Assembly (NCBI GenBank): GCA_035544215.1
Contig: DATKHY010000009.1
Span: 24,453-88,452, forward strand
Length of the DNA stretch: 64,000 nt
Direction of reading: 5' to 3'
From: Candidatus Binatia bacterium
GTDB lineage: Bacteria > Vulcanimicrobiota > Vulcanimicrobiia > Vulcanimicrobiales > Vulcanimicrobiaceae
Notes under the pieces: generated by a model
Told to the model about the DNA's origin: nothing
The model's input: only the letters and a program-made list of their open reading frames with translations
The model's database searches: none
Shown: positions 19,165-27,913 of the stretch, in pieces
Numbering within the stretch: position 1 is the stretch's first letter
Layout of the letters: each line of letters begins with the position of its first letter
Program-made: the position numbers and the translations under genes

Positions 19165-19695
19165 CTACGTTTCGATGCGCTCTTCGATCGAGACGTTGTA
19201 GAGGAACAGGAACTTGCCCCACTCGTCCGGCAGCGTATTGCGCTTGATCTGAATCCAAGGGATATATTTCGGCTGACGCGGCTTGCGCCGCAGCGACATA
19301 TTGGCCTCTTGGGGCATGCGGTTGTTCTTGCGATTGTTACATCGCATGCACGCGCAGACGAGGTTTTCCCACGTCGAGTCGCCGCCACGGCTGCGAGGTA
19401 TCACGTGGTCAACCGTCATCAGCCGCTCGCCTCGTGTGCCGCAGTATTGGCACGTGTGGTCGTCGCGGATCAGGACGTTCTTCTTCGTCAGGGCCACCTT
19501 CTGCATCGGCCTGCGGATGTAATACAGCATCCGGATGATCGACGGCATGCGCATCTCGTAGCTCGGCGATGCGAGGATGCGGTCGCGGCCGTGCAGCATC
19601 TCGGCTTTGCCCGCGAAGATCAGCTTCACCGCGCGCTGAAAGCTCGTGACGTTGAGTGCCTCGTATGTAAAATTGAGAACGAGCACTTCGCTCAT
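19165..19695 (-). CDS. HNH endonuclease
   Basis: 176 residues. The HNH/zinc core is clear: CQYCG, then MTVDHVIPRSRGGDSTWENL and CMRCNNRKNNR, i.e. CxxC...DH..P...GG...N...C..CN..K. The N-terminus VLVLNFTYEALNV is typical of the housekeeping single-domain HNH proteins of actinobacteria and cyanobacteria, whose role is unknown; it is not in a phage or restriction context here. The transcript may be leaderless: a TATAAC box sits about seven bases before the ATG, directly after a terminator hairpin. Confidence 0.88.
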   Translation of the reverse strand: MSEVLVLNFTYEALNVTSFQRAVKLIFAGKAEMLHGRDRILASPSYEMRMPSIIRMLYYIRRPMQKVALTKKNVLIRDDHTCQYCGTRGERLMTVDHVIPRSRGGDSTWENLVCACMRCNNRKNNRMPQEANMSLRRKPRQPKYIPWIQIKRNTLPDEWGKFLFLYNVSIEERIET

Positions 19696-19701
19696 GGTTG
19701 A

Positions 19702-19707
19702 GTTATA
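19702..19707 (-). promoter_or_regulatory. Candidate -10 element for the HNH gene
   Basis: On the minus strand TATAAC is followed after six bases by the ATG at 19695. The expected transcription start falls on or next to the A of the ATG, so the mRNA may be leaderless. No good -35 box is seen because the terminator hairpin occupies that position. Confidence 0.35.
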
Positions 19708-19731
19708 AAACGAGGCATCTTAGGTGCCTCG
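19706..19731 (-). terminator. Rho-independent terminator after the pdxS-pdxT-DUF1844 series
   Basis: On the minus strand CGAGGCA, a seven-base loop and TGCCTCG form a perfect seven-pair stem followed by TTTT. The stem overlaps the stop codon of the DUF1844 gene. It sits directly upstream of the HNH start. Confidence 0.6.
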
Positions 19732-20010
19732 CTTCCGAACGAACGTCAGACGCGTTTCGGTTAGCATCTGCGTTATCGCTAACCGCTGATTCGGATCCAA
19801 CCTTTCCTTCACCCGTTCGAATGCGGCCGTCGCGACGTCGATGGCGATTTCTGCGGACGCGTGATCGGGTTCGTCCCCCTCGCCGCCAGTGAGATACGCG
19901 TGCGCCGCGAGCGCCAACGTCGTTATCACCTCGCCGAGCAGCGGCTCGACGGGCGGAATCTGGCCTTGAAATCCTCCGTGTGTATCCGGAGACGTGGCCG
20001 AGTTAGGCAT
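19720..20010 (-). CDS. DUF1844 domain protein
   Basis: 96 residues from the ATG at 20010, which gives MPNSATSPDTHGGFQ; a longer frame upstream only shadows pdxT. The block VEPLLGEVITTLALAAHAYL and the C-terminal ERLDPNQRLAITQMLTETRL match DUF1844, a small helical domain of unknown function, which in other bacteria also often sits near biosynthesis genes. It follows pdxT by 11 bases and ends in a terminator. Confidence 0.75.
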   Translation of the reverse strand: MPNSATSPDTHGGFQGQIPPVEPLLGEVITTLALAAHAYLTGGEGDEPDHASAEIAIDVATAAFERVKERLDPNQRLAITQMLTETRLTFVRKRGT

Positions 20011-20021
20011 CTCGGCCCAAA

Positions 20022-20621
20022 CTACGCCGCCGCGGTTTTCTTCCCTTGCTTGAATAGCATGTCGAGGAAGTAATGGTGGACGCGGTCGTCCGCCGTGAGC
20101 TCCGGGTGAAAGGAGGTTGCGAGCACGTTCGCCTGACGCACCATGACGCCGTGGCCGTCGCGCTGCGCGAGCAGCTCGACCCCGGGGCCGCAGCGCTCGA
20201 TCCACGGCGCGCGGATGAAGACCGCGGGGAACGGGACTTCGCCGAGCGCCGCGATCGGCAGATCGATCTCGGCCGACTCGTTCTGCCGGCCGAACGCGTT
20301 GCGCCGCACCGTGATGTCGATCAAGTTCAGCGTCGGCTGTTGCGCGTCGGCAACCTCGCGCGCGGCGACGATCATCCCCATGCACGTGCCCCATAGCGGC
20401 ATCCCTGCTCGCACGCGCGCGACGATCGGCCGGTCGAGCGCGAAGCGATTCAGCAGCTTCATCACCGTGGTCGATTCGCCGCCCGGAATGACGAGCGCGT
20501 CCACACTCACCAGGTCGCGCGAGTTCTTCACCGGAATCACCTCCGCTCCGGTGCGCCGCATGGCGGCGACGTGTTCGACGACGTCGCCCTGCAGCGCGAG
20601 GATTCCGACGCTAGTTGCCAC
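20022..20621 (-). CDS. pdxT: Pyridoxal 5'-phosphate synthase glutaminase subunit
   Basis: 199 residues. The class I glutaminase that supplies ammonia to Pdx[14 protein letters not shown] begins the domain, GGESTT binds substrate, the nucleophile is Cys80 in WGTCMGM, and FHPELT carries the catalytic His/Glu. The start is GTG and overlaps the end of pdxS by 11 bases. Confidence 0.95.
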   Translation of the reverse strand: MATSVGILALQGDVVEHVAAMRRTGAEVIPVKNSRDLVSVDALVIPGGESTTVMKLLNRFALDRPIVARVRAGMPLWGTCMGMIVAAREVADAQQPTLNLIDITVRRNAFGRQNESAEIDLPIAALGEVPFPAVFIRAPWIERCGPGVELLAQRDGHGVMVRQANVLATSFHPELTADDRVHHYFLDMLFKQGKKTAAA

Positions 20622-21501
20622 GGGGGGCCATCAGCTCCGCTTCGGTCAACGTGCGCACGTCGAGACCGGGCATCGCCTCGGACGCGCCTAGCGACCGGCA
20701 CGCCTCGAGCACGACGCTCGGCTCGTTGAAGTGCGTCGTCGCGTCGACGATGGCGCGCGCGAAACGCTTGGGATCCTTCGATTTGAAGATGCCGCTGCCG
20801 ACGAAAATGCCCTCGGCGCCGAGCTGCATCATCAGTGCGGCATCGGCGGGCGTCGCGACGCCGCCGGCGCAAAACAGCACGACCGGAAGCTTGCCGTGCG
20901 CCGCGACCTCGGAAACGAGCTCGAGCGGGGCGCCCAAGTCGCGAGCGCGGGCGACGAGCTCTTCCTTCGGCGCGACGCTGAGGTCGCGAATCGCGTCGCC
21001 GATCGCGCGCATGTGGCGCACCGCCTCGACGATGTTGCCGCTCCCGGCCTCGCCCTTGCTGCGGATCATTGCGGCGCCTTCGGCAATGCGGCGCAGCGCT
21101 TCGCCGAGGTTGCGCGCGCCGCAGACGAACGGCGTCTTGAACGCGAGCTTGTCGACGTGATACTTGTCGTCGGCGGGCGTCAGCACTTCGGACTCGTCGA
21201 TGTAGTCGACGCCGAGCTGCTGTAGCACTTGCGCCTCCGCGAAGTGACCGATGCGAACCTTGGCCATCACCGGAATCGTGACTGCGTCCATGATGCCGCG
21301 GATCAAGTCGATGCCGCTCATGCGCGCCACGCCACCCGCGGCGCGGATGTCGGCAGGGATCCGCTCTAGCGCCATGACCGCGACCGCGCCGGCCTCCTGC
21401 GCGATCGCCGCGTGTTCGGGGGTGACGACGTCCATGATGACGCCGCCTTTGAGCATCTGCGCGAGCCCGCGCTTGACCGTTATCGTCCCGGTGCTTTCCA
21501 T
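20611..21501 (-). CDS. pdxS: Pyridoxal 5'-phosphate synthase lyase subunit
   Basis: 296 residues. It makes PLP from ribose-5-phosphate, glyceraldehyde-3-phosphate and ammonia. Asp24 ([11 protein letters not shown]), Lys81 (VMAKVRIGH) and Lys149 ([11 protein letters not shown]) are the known catalytic residues. PLP made here would serve BioF, BioA and the decarboxylase of the same region. The start has an extended -10 box almost touching the ATG. Confidence 0.97.
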   Translation of the reverse strand: MESTGTITVKRGLAQMLKGGVIMDVVTPEHAAIAQEAGAVAVMALERIPADIRAAGGVARMSGIDLIRGIMDAVTIPVMAKVRIGHFAEAQVLQQLGVDYIDESEVLTPADDKYHVDKLAFKTPFVCGARNLGEALRRIAEGAAMIRSKGEAGSGNIVEAVRHMRAIGDAIRDLSVAPKEELVARARDLGAPLELVSEVAAHGKLPVVLFCAGGVATPADAALMMQLGAEGIFVGSGIFKSKDPKRFARAIVDATTHFNEPSVVLEACRSLGASEAMPGLDVRTLTEAELMAPRGN

Positions 21502-21507
21502 GTTCCT

Positions 21508-21516
21508 ATCATAACA
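21508..21516 (-). promoter_or_regulatory. Extended -10 promoter of pdxS, probably leaderless
   Basis: Minus-strand TGTTATGAT is a consensus extended -10 (TGnTATGAT). The ATG of pdxS begins seven bases after it, so transcription should start at the start codon. No Shine-Dalgarno sequence fits between. Confidence 0.45.
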
Positions 21517-21549
21517 AGCGATCCCAATGAGAACATTGAGAACGCCGGT

Positions 21550-21999
21550 TTAGGGCAAAGGCGGCGCTGCGACCGTCGGAGAGCCCCCGGCGCCTGGCGA
21601 CGGTGCCTCGGTGGCAGGCTGTACAGGCGCCGCCGTTGGACGGAAGGTCGGCAGCGGCTTCTGCCGCCAGATCGGGATGTTCGGATTCGGCGTCGGGGTC
21701 GGGATCGGGGTCGGGCGCGGCTTCGGCGTCGGGAGCGGCGTCGGCAGAGGCTGCGGCGGGACGCGCGGATCCGGAAAGTGCGGATCGCCGGCCGCCGAGA
21801 GCGCCTGGGAGCGCTTCCAGTCCGGCCCGTAAGGCTGCGCCGACCCGTTGGGTGACGGGCTCACCGAAACGGGCCCGACGGATTGCAGCGTCTGCTCCGT
21901 CGCCTGACCGATGACGCGGTCGCCCATGCGCTCGCCAATGGCAACCGCGACGAGCAGCACGACGGCGCCGACCGCGAGGACGATCGTCGGTAACTTCAT
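21550..21999 (-). CDS. Membrane-anchored proline-rich protein
   Basis: 149 residues. An N-terminal hydrophobic helix (TIVLAVGAVVLLVAVAIG) is followed by a low-complexity periplasmic or extracellular tail with PTP/PLP repeats (TPLPTPKPRPTPIPTPTP region). I chose the ATG at 21999 because it overlaps the stop of the glycosidase gene in ATGA and begins with MKLPTIVLAVG. A cell-wall-spanning linker is plausible; no function is assigned. Confidence 0.6.
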   Translation of the reverse strand: MKLPTIVLAVGAVVLLVAVAIGERMGDRVIGQATEQTLQSVGPVSVSPSPNGSAQPYGPDWKRSQALSAAGDPHFPDPRVPPQPLPTPLPTPKPRPTPIPTPTPNPNIPIWRQKPLPTFRPTAAPVQPATEAPSPGAGGSPTVAAPPLP

Positions 22000-24440
22000 A
22001 CGCGCGCCAACGGACGCACCACGTCGAGCTTGGCAGCGCGCGCGCGGCGGTCGCTCGGCTTGCCGATCAGGTGCACCTCGCGGAGCTCGCCGGGCGCCAT
22101 ATCGACGCGCGCCGTGTGACCGCGGAATTCCAGCAAGACGTTGCGCGCGCGGTCGCTCAGGTTGCCGACGAAGATGCGCACCGCGCCGCTCTCGTCTTCG
22201 AAAGCGATCGCGCCGACTTCGACTGGCGAGGTGGTGACCTCGTCGCTCACGTCGCGCCCGGCGTAGATGCACTTGAACGGTTCCTCCGCCGAGAGCTGCG
22301 GCATGTCGCCGTAGATCGTGTCGTTGCGCAGATCCACGACGTACGTGCAGCGGCGCCCACCCCAGTGCACGCGTGCGGCCGCAACCCACTGCCAACCCTT
22401 TGGCCGCAGCGGCGCCAGGTGCGGACGCCCGCTGGTGCGATAGCCGTTCAGGCCGCCCACCGTCTCGGCGACGGCCCAGAGATACTTCGCTCCCGTCCAC
22501 GGCGAGAGATACATGCCGCGATTGCTCAGCGAACCGCCGTCGAACCATTCGGCGAACTCGCCCGGCACGGTGTTGCGCGGGCTGCCGCCTTCCATCGCCG
22601 CGTACGACATGTTAAGGAACTGCACCGCCGCGTCGGTCATGCCGTTGCGCGCGAGTGCCACGCAGAACCACAACGTAAGGTCGGGCCAGATGCCGCCGAG
22701 CAGCCCGAAGCCGTACGAGGGAAAGTACCACGCGTCGGCGGTGGAGATCGTACGCAGCCCGACCGGCGTTACGAAGTCCGCCTCCTGTAGCCGCGCGAGG
22801 ATCGCGCGGCGCTGCGGCTCGTCGGCGATGTTGAAGAGCACCGGAAAAATCTCGTCGGCCGTGAAGTTGTCCTGATAGTTCCCTTCTTGGTCGTAGTTGA
22901 GCACGAAGGCGCCCGTGTCGTCGTTGTACAGGTAGTCCATCATCGCTTCGCGCATCCGCTGCGCCTCGTTGCCGTAGCGCTCCCAGTGATCGTTGTCCCC
23001 GACCACGGCGCAGAGCATCGCGGCCGCCTCGAGCGCGAACACGGCCTCGGCGTTGATCTCCGTGACTGCGCCGTCGAGCGTGTAATAGGGAATGATGTTG
23101 CGCCACGAGCTGATGCCGTAGAGGTCGACACCCTTGGCGCGACACGTGATGAGGCCGTGGTCGTCACGTTGCGTGAGCATGTAGTCCGCGAGCTTTACGA
23201 TCATGGCGCTGTGCTCGCGGACCCAGTCGTCGTCGAGCGTCGCGTTGTAGTGGTGCAGCATCGCGATGAGATGCAGCGGCGTGTCGTCGTTGATGTTGAG
23301 GTCGTAGTCGGTCTTGTAGCCGCTGACGCCGCGGACGTATTCGACCATCAGGCCGCTGTCTTCCATCGCGCGGTTGAACACCTCGAGCGCGTTGCGGCTG
23401 AACTCCGGCCAGAAGTAATCGAAGCCGTGAACCAGCCAGGACGTGTCGCGCGAGACCAGGATGTCGGACGGAGGCGAGTTCGTCGCGCCCCATCCGTGCG
23501 GATACTCCTTGACGATTCGCAGCATGTTGGCCTTGGCCCACGCCATGCCGCGGCTGATCTCGGGCGACGGCGTGAGGAAGCGCGCGTCGGCGAGGCGCTC
23601 CGTGAAATATCCTTGCGTGTCGTGCAGCGCGCGCTGATTGCCGATCAGCGATTCCAGCACCGGACGGCTGCGCTCCCTGCCGCCCTTGTCGTAGACGACG
23701 GCGAGGCGCAGCGACTCGCGCGCCCCCGCCGCCACCGTGATGTGGTACTCGAACGCGCCGAAGATGCGGCGGCTCACGAGCTCGGCCTGCTGCGGCGTCA
23801 CGTCACCCGCAGTTTGCGGGGAATCGCCGGTCGCGAGCGTCGCGCGGCGCATCGCCTCGAGCAGCACCTGCTCGCGCAGCGAGAGTTGCACCGCGACCGG
23901 CGCGCGCGAGCCGCCCCACCACCGCTCGCCGCCGGTCTCGAGATTCCGCGAGCAGATGTAGCGGCCGTCGTTCCAGGCTCGCACCTCGTGCTCCGGTTCC
24001 CCGTAGAACCGCTGACCGACCAGCATCGCCCACGGAAAGAGCGCGACCTCTAGCTGCTCGGCCCCGGGGTTGTACAGCGTGACGTCAACGACGAAGGAGA
24101 CCGCGCGATCGAATCCTGCACCGAAGGGGACGTAGAAGGCCTCCGTTACGTGGACGCGGTGTTCGAGCGTGAATTCAGAGATTTGCGCGTAGGGTAGAAA
24201 GGTGAGATCCCGCTCGATCTGGTGCGGGAAGAACGTGCGATCGCCCAGACGATACGCGATGTGATGGGTGCCGAAGATGATCTGATCCGTGTCGGCGTCC
24301 CACAGCCCGCGCACGCCGCCCTTTGCGGTCGACTGCGCGTAAGTCTTGAAGTTACCGAGCAAAAGCCCGTAGGGCGTTTCCGATTCGTGCAGGACGTAGG
24401 CGCAAAACTCGTTGCGTTGCGCATCATAACTGGACCCCAT
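21996..24440 (-). CDS. Six-hairpin glycosidase (amylo-alpha-1,6-glucosidase/GH15-like)
   Basis: 814 residues from the ATG at 24440 (MGSSYDAQRNEFCAYVL). An N-terminal beta-sandwich (TFFPHQIERDLTFLPYAQIS, then HVTEAFYVPFGAG) precedes an (alpha/alpha)6 catalytic domain with SRDTSWLVHGFDYFWPEF, YDLNINDDTPLHLIA, AVTEINAEAVFALE and WPDLTLWFCVALARNGM. This layout fits archaeal/bacterial amylo-alpha-1,6-glucosidase-like and GH15-type enzymes; no signal peptide is seen, so it is probably cytoplasmic glycan metabolism. The catalytic acid residues cannot be fixed with certainty. Its ATG and the upstream in-frame ATG of ispE share the bases CATG on opposite strands. Confidence 0.7.
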   Translation of the reverse strand: MGSSYDAQRNEFCAYVLHESETPYGLLLGNFKTYAQSTAKGGVRGLWDADTDQIIFGTHHIAYRLGDRTFFPHQIERDLTFLPYAQISEFTLEHRVHVTEAFYVPFGAGFDRAVSFVVDVTLYNPGAEQLEVALFPWAMLVGQRFYGEPEHEVRAWNDGRYICSRNLETGGERWWGGSRAPVAVQLSLREQVLLEAMRRATLATGDSPQTAGDVTPQQAELVSRRIFGAFEYHITVAAGARESLRLAVVYDKGGRERSRPVLESLIGNQRALHDTQGYFTERLADARFLTPSPEISRGMAWAKANMLRIVKEYPHGWGATNSPPSDILVSRDTSWLVHGFDYFWPEFSRNALEVFNRAMEDSGLMVEYVRGVSGYKTDYDLNINDDTPLHLIAMLHHYNATLDDDWVREHSAMIVKLADYMLTQRDDHGLITCRAKGVDLYGISSWRNIIPYYTLDGAVTEINAEAVFALEAAAMLCAVVGDNDHWERYGNEAQRMREAMMDYLYNDDTGAFVLNYDQEGNYQDNFTADEIFPVLFNIADEPQRRAILARLQEADFVTPVGLRTISTADAWYFPSYGFGLLGGIWPDLTLWFCVALARNGMTDAAVQFLNMSYAAMEGGSPRNTVPGEFAEWFDGGSLSNRGMYLSPWTGAKYLWAVAETVGGLNGYRTSGRPHLAPLRPKGWQWVAAARVHWGGRRCTYVVDLRNDTIYGDMPQLSAEEPFKCIYAGRDVSDEVTTSPVEVGAIAFEDESGAVRIFVGNLSDRARNVLLEFRGHTARVDMAPGELREVHLIGKPSDRRARAAKLDVVRPLARV

Positions 24441-24507
24441 GTCTCTAAGACCTAGTGCGGCGTCGAGCGCAAAGGCGCCTCCTCCCGCGGCGGCAAACGA
24501 CTGCCGC

Positions 24508-25368
24508 GTGCCGATCCACCAGGCTCCGGCGAAGATCAATCTCACGCTCGAGGTTCTCGCGCGGCGCGACGACGGCTATCACGGCATTCGCAGCGTCATG
24601 GTGCCGCTCGAGCTGGCCGACGAACTGGCGATCGAACGTAGCGAGCGCTTCATCTTCTCGTGCGACGTGCGCGAGCTCGGGGGCGAGCGCAATCTCGCCG
24701 TGGCGGCCGTGCGCGCTTTGGGCGAGCCGCCGCCGGTGCGGATCGAGTTGCGCAAGCGGATCCCCACGCAGGCGGGCCTGGGCGGCGGATCGAGCGATGC
24801 GGCGGCGGTGCTGCGCGCCGCGATGGGCGGCGCCTTCGGTGACCCCGGCCCGCGCGACTGGCTGGGAATCGCGCGCGTGCTCGGCTCGGACGTCCCGTTC
24901 TTTCTCGCCGGCACGGGCGCGCTCGTCGAGGGCACCGGCGAACGGATCACGCCCGCGGGAGCGTTGCCGTGCTGGCACGTGCTGATCGTGAAGCCGCCGG
25001 TGGCCGTCTCGACGGCGCAGGCGTATGCGGCGCTCGACGAGCGGCCACGGCCACAGCGCGCGCGCAAGGGCAGCGTGTCGCTCGGGCTGCTCGAGGCGCT
25101 GCAGCGCGCCGATTTTGACCAAGTCGAGGCGCTGTTGCAGAACGACTTCCACGATGTTATCGCCGCGCAAGCCCCGGAGGTGGCGACGGCGTTGGAGGCG
25201 CTGCGCGCCGCGGGCGCGCGCAACGCGCTGCTGGCGGGGTCGGGCTCGTGCGTCTTCACGATCGCGCCTCAGCGCGCGCACGTCGAAGCGATCGGCGAGC
25301 GGCTGGCGCTGCCGGACGTGTACGAACGCTACACGAGCACATTCGCCGCGACGCCGGGCTGGCGCTGA
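24508..25368 (+). CDS. ispE: 4-diphosphocytidyl-2-C-methyl-D-erythritol kinase
   Basis: 286 residues from the GTG at 24508 (VPIHQAPAKINLTLEVL). The family begins at the PAKINL motif; the alternative ATG at 24439 would add 23 Ala/Pro-rich residues and overlap the glycosidase start codon. GHMP-kinase ATP motif GLGGGSSDAAAVL, and GSGSCVFTI near the C-terminus, are clear. It phosphorylates CDP-ME in the non-mevalonate isoprenoid pathway. Three bases separate it from the next gene. Confidence 0.93.
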   Translation: MPIHQAPAKINLTLEVLARRDDGYHGIRSVMVPLELADELAIERSERFIFSCDVRELGGERNLAVAAVRALGEPPPVRIELRKRIPTQAGLGGGSSDAAAVLRAAMGGAFGDPGPRDWLGIARVLGSDVPFFLAGTGALVEGTGERITPAGALPCWHVLIVKPPVAVSTAQAYAALDERPRPQRARKGSVSLGLLEALQRADFDQVEALLQNDFHDVIAAQAPEVATALEALRAAGARNALLAGSGSCVFTIAPQRAHVEAIGERLALPDVYERYTSTFAATPGWR

Positions 25369-25371
25369 CGC

Positions 25372-26121
25372 GTGGACGCGATCGTTCTCGCAGGAGGGCC
25401 GCTCGACGACATCGCGCGCCTGCAGCCGGGCGCCCCGAACAAAGCATTCGTACCGATCGCGGGCGTGACGCTGGTGGGGCGCGTGCTGCGGGCGCTGCGC
25501 GGATCACGTGAGATCGGACGCATCGTGGTCGTCGCGCCGCCGAGCGTCGCCGGGCAACTGGATCTGGCGCCTGCGGACGAGCTGCGCCCCGACGGCGTGC
25601 GGATCACCGAAAGCCTGCGCAGCGGGCTCGCCGGTTTCGCGCCGGACGAGGCGGTGCTAGTCGCCGCGTCGGACATGCCCGTGCTCACGCCCGAGTCGGT
25701 GGATGATTTCGTCGCGCGCCTGCGCGCACTCGATGCGGATGTCGTCTACGGCTGCGTTGAGAAGAACGCACACTTGCGCCGCTTCCCCGACGTGCCGCAC
25801 ACTTGGGCGCGCATGCGCGACGGTACGTATTGCGGGGGCGGAATCGTCGGCATAAAGCCGCGTGCGTTGCCGCTCCTCGAGCGCTTCATCGAACGGCTCG
25901 GCGCGGCACGCAAGCATCCATTTCGGCTCGCGTCGCTGTTCGGCTGGGACATGCTCGCGCGTTTCGCCATCGGGAGGCTGAGCATCGCCGCCGCGGAGGA
26001 GCGAGCATCAAAGACCCTTGGCGCGCCGGTGCGCGCGCTCATTTCACCCTATCCCGAGACCGCCGTCAACGTGGACCGCGTCAGCGACGTTGCCCTGGCG
26101 GAACGCCTACTTCTCGACTAG
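25372..26121 (+). CDS. MobA-like nucleotidyltransferase family protein
   Basis: 249 residues, GTG start three bases after ispE. MDAIVLAGG begins an NTP-transferase fold (LAGGPLDD), with NKAFVPIAG and the metal-binding VAASDMPVLTPE; NVDRVSDVALAERLL at the C-terminus is also typical of these enzymes. The substrate is not predictable; molybdenum cofactor, isoprenoid precursor or sugar nucleotide synthesis are possible. It is the last housekeeping gene before the accessory island. Confidence 0.8.
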   Translation: MDAIVLAGGPLDDIARLQPGAPNKAFVPIAGVTLVGRVLRALRGSREIGRIVVVAPPSVAGQLDLAPADELRPDGVRITESLRSGLAGFAPDEAVLVAASDMPVLTPESVDDFVARLRALDADVVYGCVEKNAHLRRFPDVPHTWARMRDGTYCGGGIVGIKPRALPLLERFIERLGAARKHPFRLASLFGWDMLARFAIGRLSIAAAEERASKTLGAPVRALISPYPETAVNVDRVSDVALAERLLLD

Positions 26122-26182
26122 ATTCGCCACCAGAGATCTATCGAGGTAATGCGACATCCGCGCGACGAGGGCACCTTCACGC

Positions 26183-26193
26183 TGGGATAGATA
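26183..26193 (+). repeat. IS subterminal inverted repeat, arm 1
   Basis: TGGGATAGATA, 13 bases beyond the transposase stop codon. The reverse complement occurs at 27280-27290 upstream of the transposase. Confidence 0.6.
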
Positions 26194-26205
26194 CCGTATT
26201 TCGCG

Positions 26206-27210
26206 TCAAGCGTAATTCGCGTCAAAAGCAATGCCGGACCGAAGAATGCCGTACGCGAGAACTAAGAGTTTGCGCATGACTGCGCCGATGATCAGCCGCT
26301 TGTGCTTTCCGGCCGTCGCGAGGCGATCGGCAAAGATTTTAAGAACGGGATTGAACCGAAGGGCGACGATCGCCGGCATGTAGAGCGCCTTGCGAAGGCG
26401 CGAGTTGCCGGTCTTACAAAGGCGTGGCCGGCCATGGATGGAGGTTCCCGAGCGCCGGTGCCTCGGCGAAAGTCCGGCGTATGCTGCGACGGCTTTGGCC
26501 GATTCGAAGCGATCCAAATGCGGGATCTCCGCCAGCACCGCTCCGGCGGTCGTTTCGCCAATTCCAGGGATTGATGTCAGCAGATCACGCTTGTGCTTGA
26601 GGTCAGGATGGTCGTCGAAGTGCTGCCGGATCTGGCGCTCGACCTGAGCGATCTGCTCGTCGAGAGTGGCGATCACCTCGCGAATTGACGCTTTTATCAC
26701 GGGCGCCTCGGACGACTGCTCGTAGACTGATTGCTGAACGCGGGTCGTCTTGAGGTGCTCGTAATGGCGCATAAGAGCCTGTAATACACGGATTTCCGGC
26801 GGTGGCGGAAGCCATGACTCGGGACTCTGGCTCTTACAGAATCGGGCAATCAAGGCGGCGTCGACCGCGTCGGTCTTGGTGCGGAGCAGCTCGCTTTGCG
26901 CGAACGCCTTGATGCGCGCCGGGTTGACGACGCTGACCCGGTACTCGAGCCCGTGAAGGCAGAGCGCTAACGCCTCCCAATACGCGCCCGTCGCTTCCAT
27001 GCAGGCGTGGACGTCGCCAGCTTGGCGATTTTTCAGCCACGCCATGAGCTGTTCGAAGCCTTTTGGCGAGTTGGGAAAGACCTTCTTGGCCTCACCTCGA
27101 TCGCTCAAAAGGTAAACATGAAACGTGTCCTTTGAAAGGTCGATTCCCAAAAACGATGACATGTGCGCAGCCTCCGATGACGGCGTCTCTTCTGGATCGA
27201 CCTTGTGCAT
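26206..27210 (-). CDS. IS110-family transposase
   Basis: 334 residues; an ATG at 27162 (MSSFLGIDLSKDTFHVYLL) is the likelier family start and gives 318. The N-terminal DEDD domain shows GIDLSKDTF, CMEATGAYW and KTDAVDAALIARF. The C-terminal Transposase_20 domain shows LLTSIPGIGETTAGAVLAEI and AYAGLSPRHRRSGTSI with the nucleophile-type serine. The gene appears intact. IS110 recombinases are guided by a bridge RNA encoded in a non-coding end of the element. Confidence 0.93.
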   Translation of the reverse strand: MHKVDPEETPSSEAAHMSSFLGIDLSKDTFHVYLLSDRGEAKKVFPNSPKGFEQLMAWLKNRQAGDVHACMEATGAYWEALALCLHGLEYRVSVVNPARIKAFAQSELLRTKTDAVDAALIARFCKSQSPESWLPPPPEIRVLQALMRHYEHLKTTRVQQSVYEQSSEAPVIKASIREVIATLDEQIAQVERQIRQHFDDHPDLKHKRDLLTSIPGIGETTAGAVLAEIPHLDRFESAKAVAAYAGLSPRHRRSGTSIHGRPRLCKTGNSRLRKALYMPAIVALRFNPVLKIFADRLATAGKHKRLIIGAVMRKLLVLAYGILRSGIAFDANYA

Positions 27211-27279
27211 TCGAGCTGGCGCGACGAGCGCCGCTCACGATACCGTCCGATCTTTGGAGACACCAATGGGCAGGCCGCC

Positions 27280-27290
27280 TATCTATCCCA
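27280..27290 (-). repeat. IS subterminal inverted repeat, arm 2
   Basis: Minus-strand TGGGATAGATA, matching 26183-26193 exactly in inverted orientation. It lies 70 to 120 bases upstream of the transposase start, depending on which start is used. Confidence 0.6.
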
Positions 27291-27409
27291 CGAGGTGTAA
27301 TCCCTAGGAGTTAAGTCAGCGTGACCTGCCCTAACGTCATAATACAAGATGTTAAGGCGATCCAAAACGAGCCCTCTTGGGCATGCCGCGATGCTTGAGC
27401 GTCTCGACA

Positions 27410-27826
27410 TCAGGGTTTGTCGACGATTTCAATAGGTAGCGCTTCAACGCCATAGTACCGTGCACACGATTGAATTCTTTGTACTAGCTCGGAATCGTTA
27501 AAGTAACAGAGACAGTCCGGATTCGCGAACTCGGCTCGATAACCACGTTCGTGTTTAATGGCTGTTCCCCAAAGCGAAACGCGGCCGAGCACAACGTATT
27601 CTGGCCCACGGCCTTTAAACTCGATACTTTCTAGTAAGTCTGCACGCGACTTATATGCGCGAAAGCCTGAGGCATTCGTCAGGGCGGGTTTGGGGACCGC
27701 GATCATCGGCTGCGCCGGCAACCAACGTAAATCCCAGAACCGTGATATGAGATAATCATCACGCCATCCTAGCCTCCACGCGCGCCACGCGATAATCACG
27801 CCTGCTTGCATAAAAGGCTCGCTCAC
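27410..27826 (-). CDS. Hypothetical protein of a widespread accessory-region family
   Basis: 138 residues. The block VVLGRVSLWGTAIKHERGYRA followed by a short C-terminus is one I associate with small unknown proteins common near mobile DNA in high-GC bacteria. It has no signal peptide or transmembrane helix. Function unknown. It follows the IS element on the same strand and may depend on its own promoter. Confidence 0.6.
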   Translation of the reverse strand: MSEPFMQAGVIIAWRAWRLGWRDDYLISRFWDLRWLPAQPMIAVPKPALTNASGFRAYKSRADLLESIEFKGRGPEYVVLGRVSLWGTAIKHERGYRAEFANPDCLCYFNDSELVQRIQSCARYYGVEALPIEIVDKP

Positions 27827-27913
27827 GACGTAAATCTTATCCGCGGAGTGCAGTTACTTAGCACGTTAAGAATGCGGTTGTCGCGATCGGCCTGCCTAGT
27901 AGCATCGATGTGT

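Larger units (their letters stand above)
26170..27310. mobile_element. IS110-family insertion sequence (approximate limits)
   Basis: The transposase gene is flanked by a perfect 11-base inverted repeat TGGGATAGATA at 26183-26193 and, inverted, at 27280-27290. Subterminal repeats of this sort occur in the IS1111 group of IS110 elements; the true ends, which have no target duplication in this family, cannot be fixed by eye. The element sits exactly at the junction between housekeeping genes and the lower-GC island. Confidence 0.65.
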
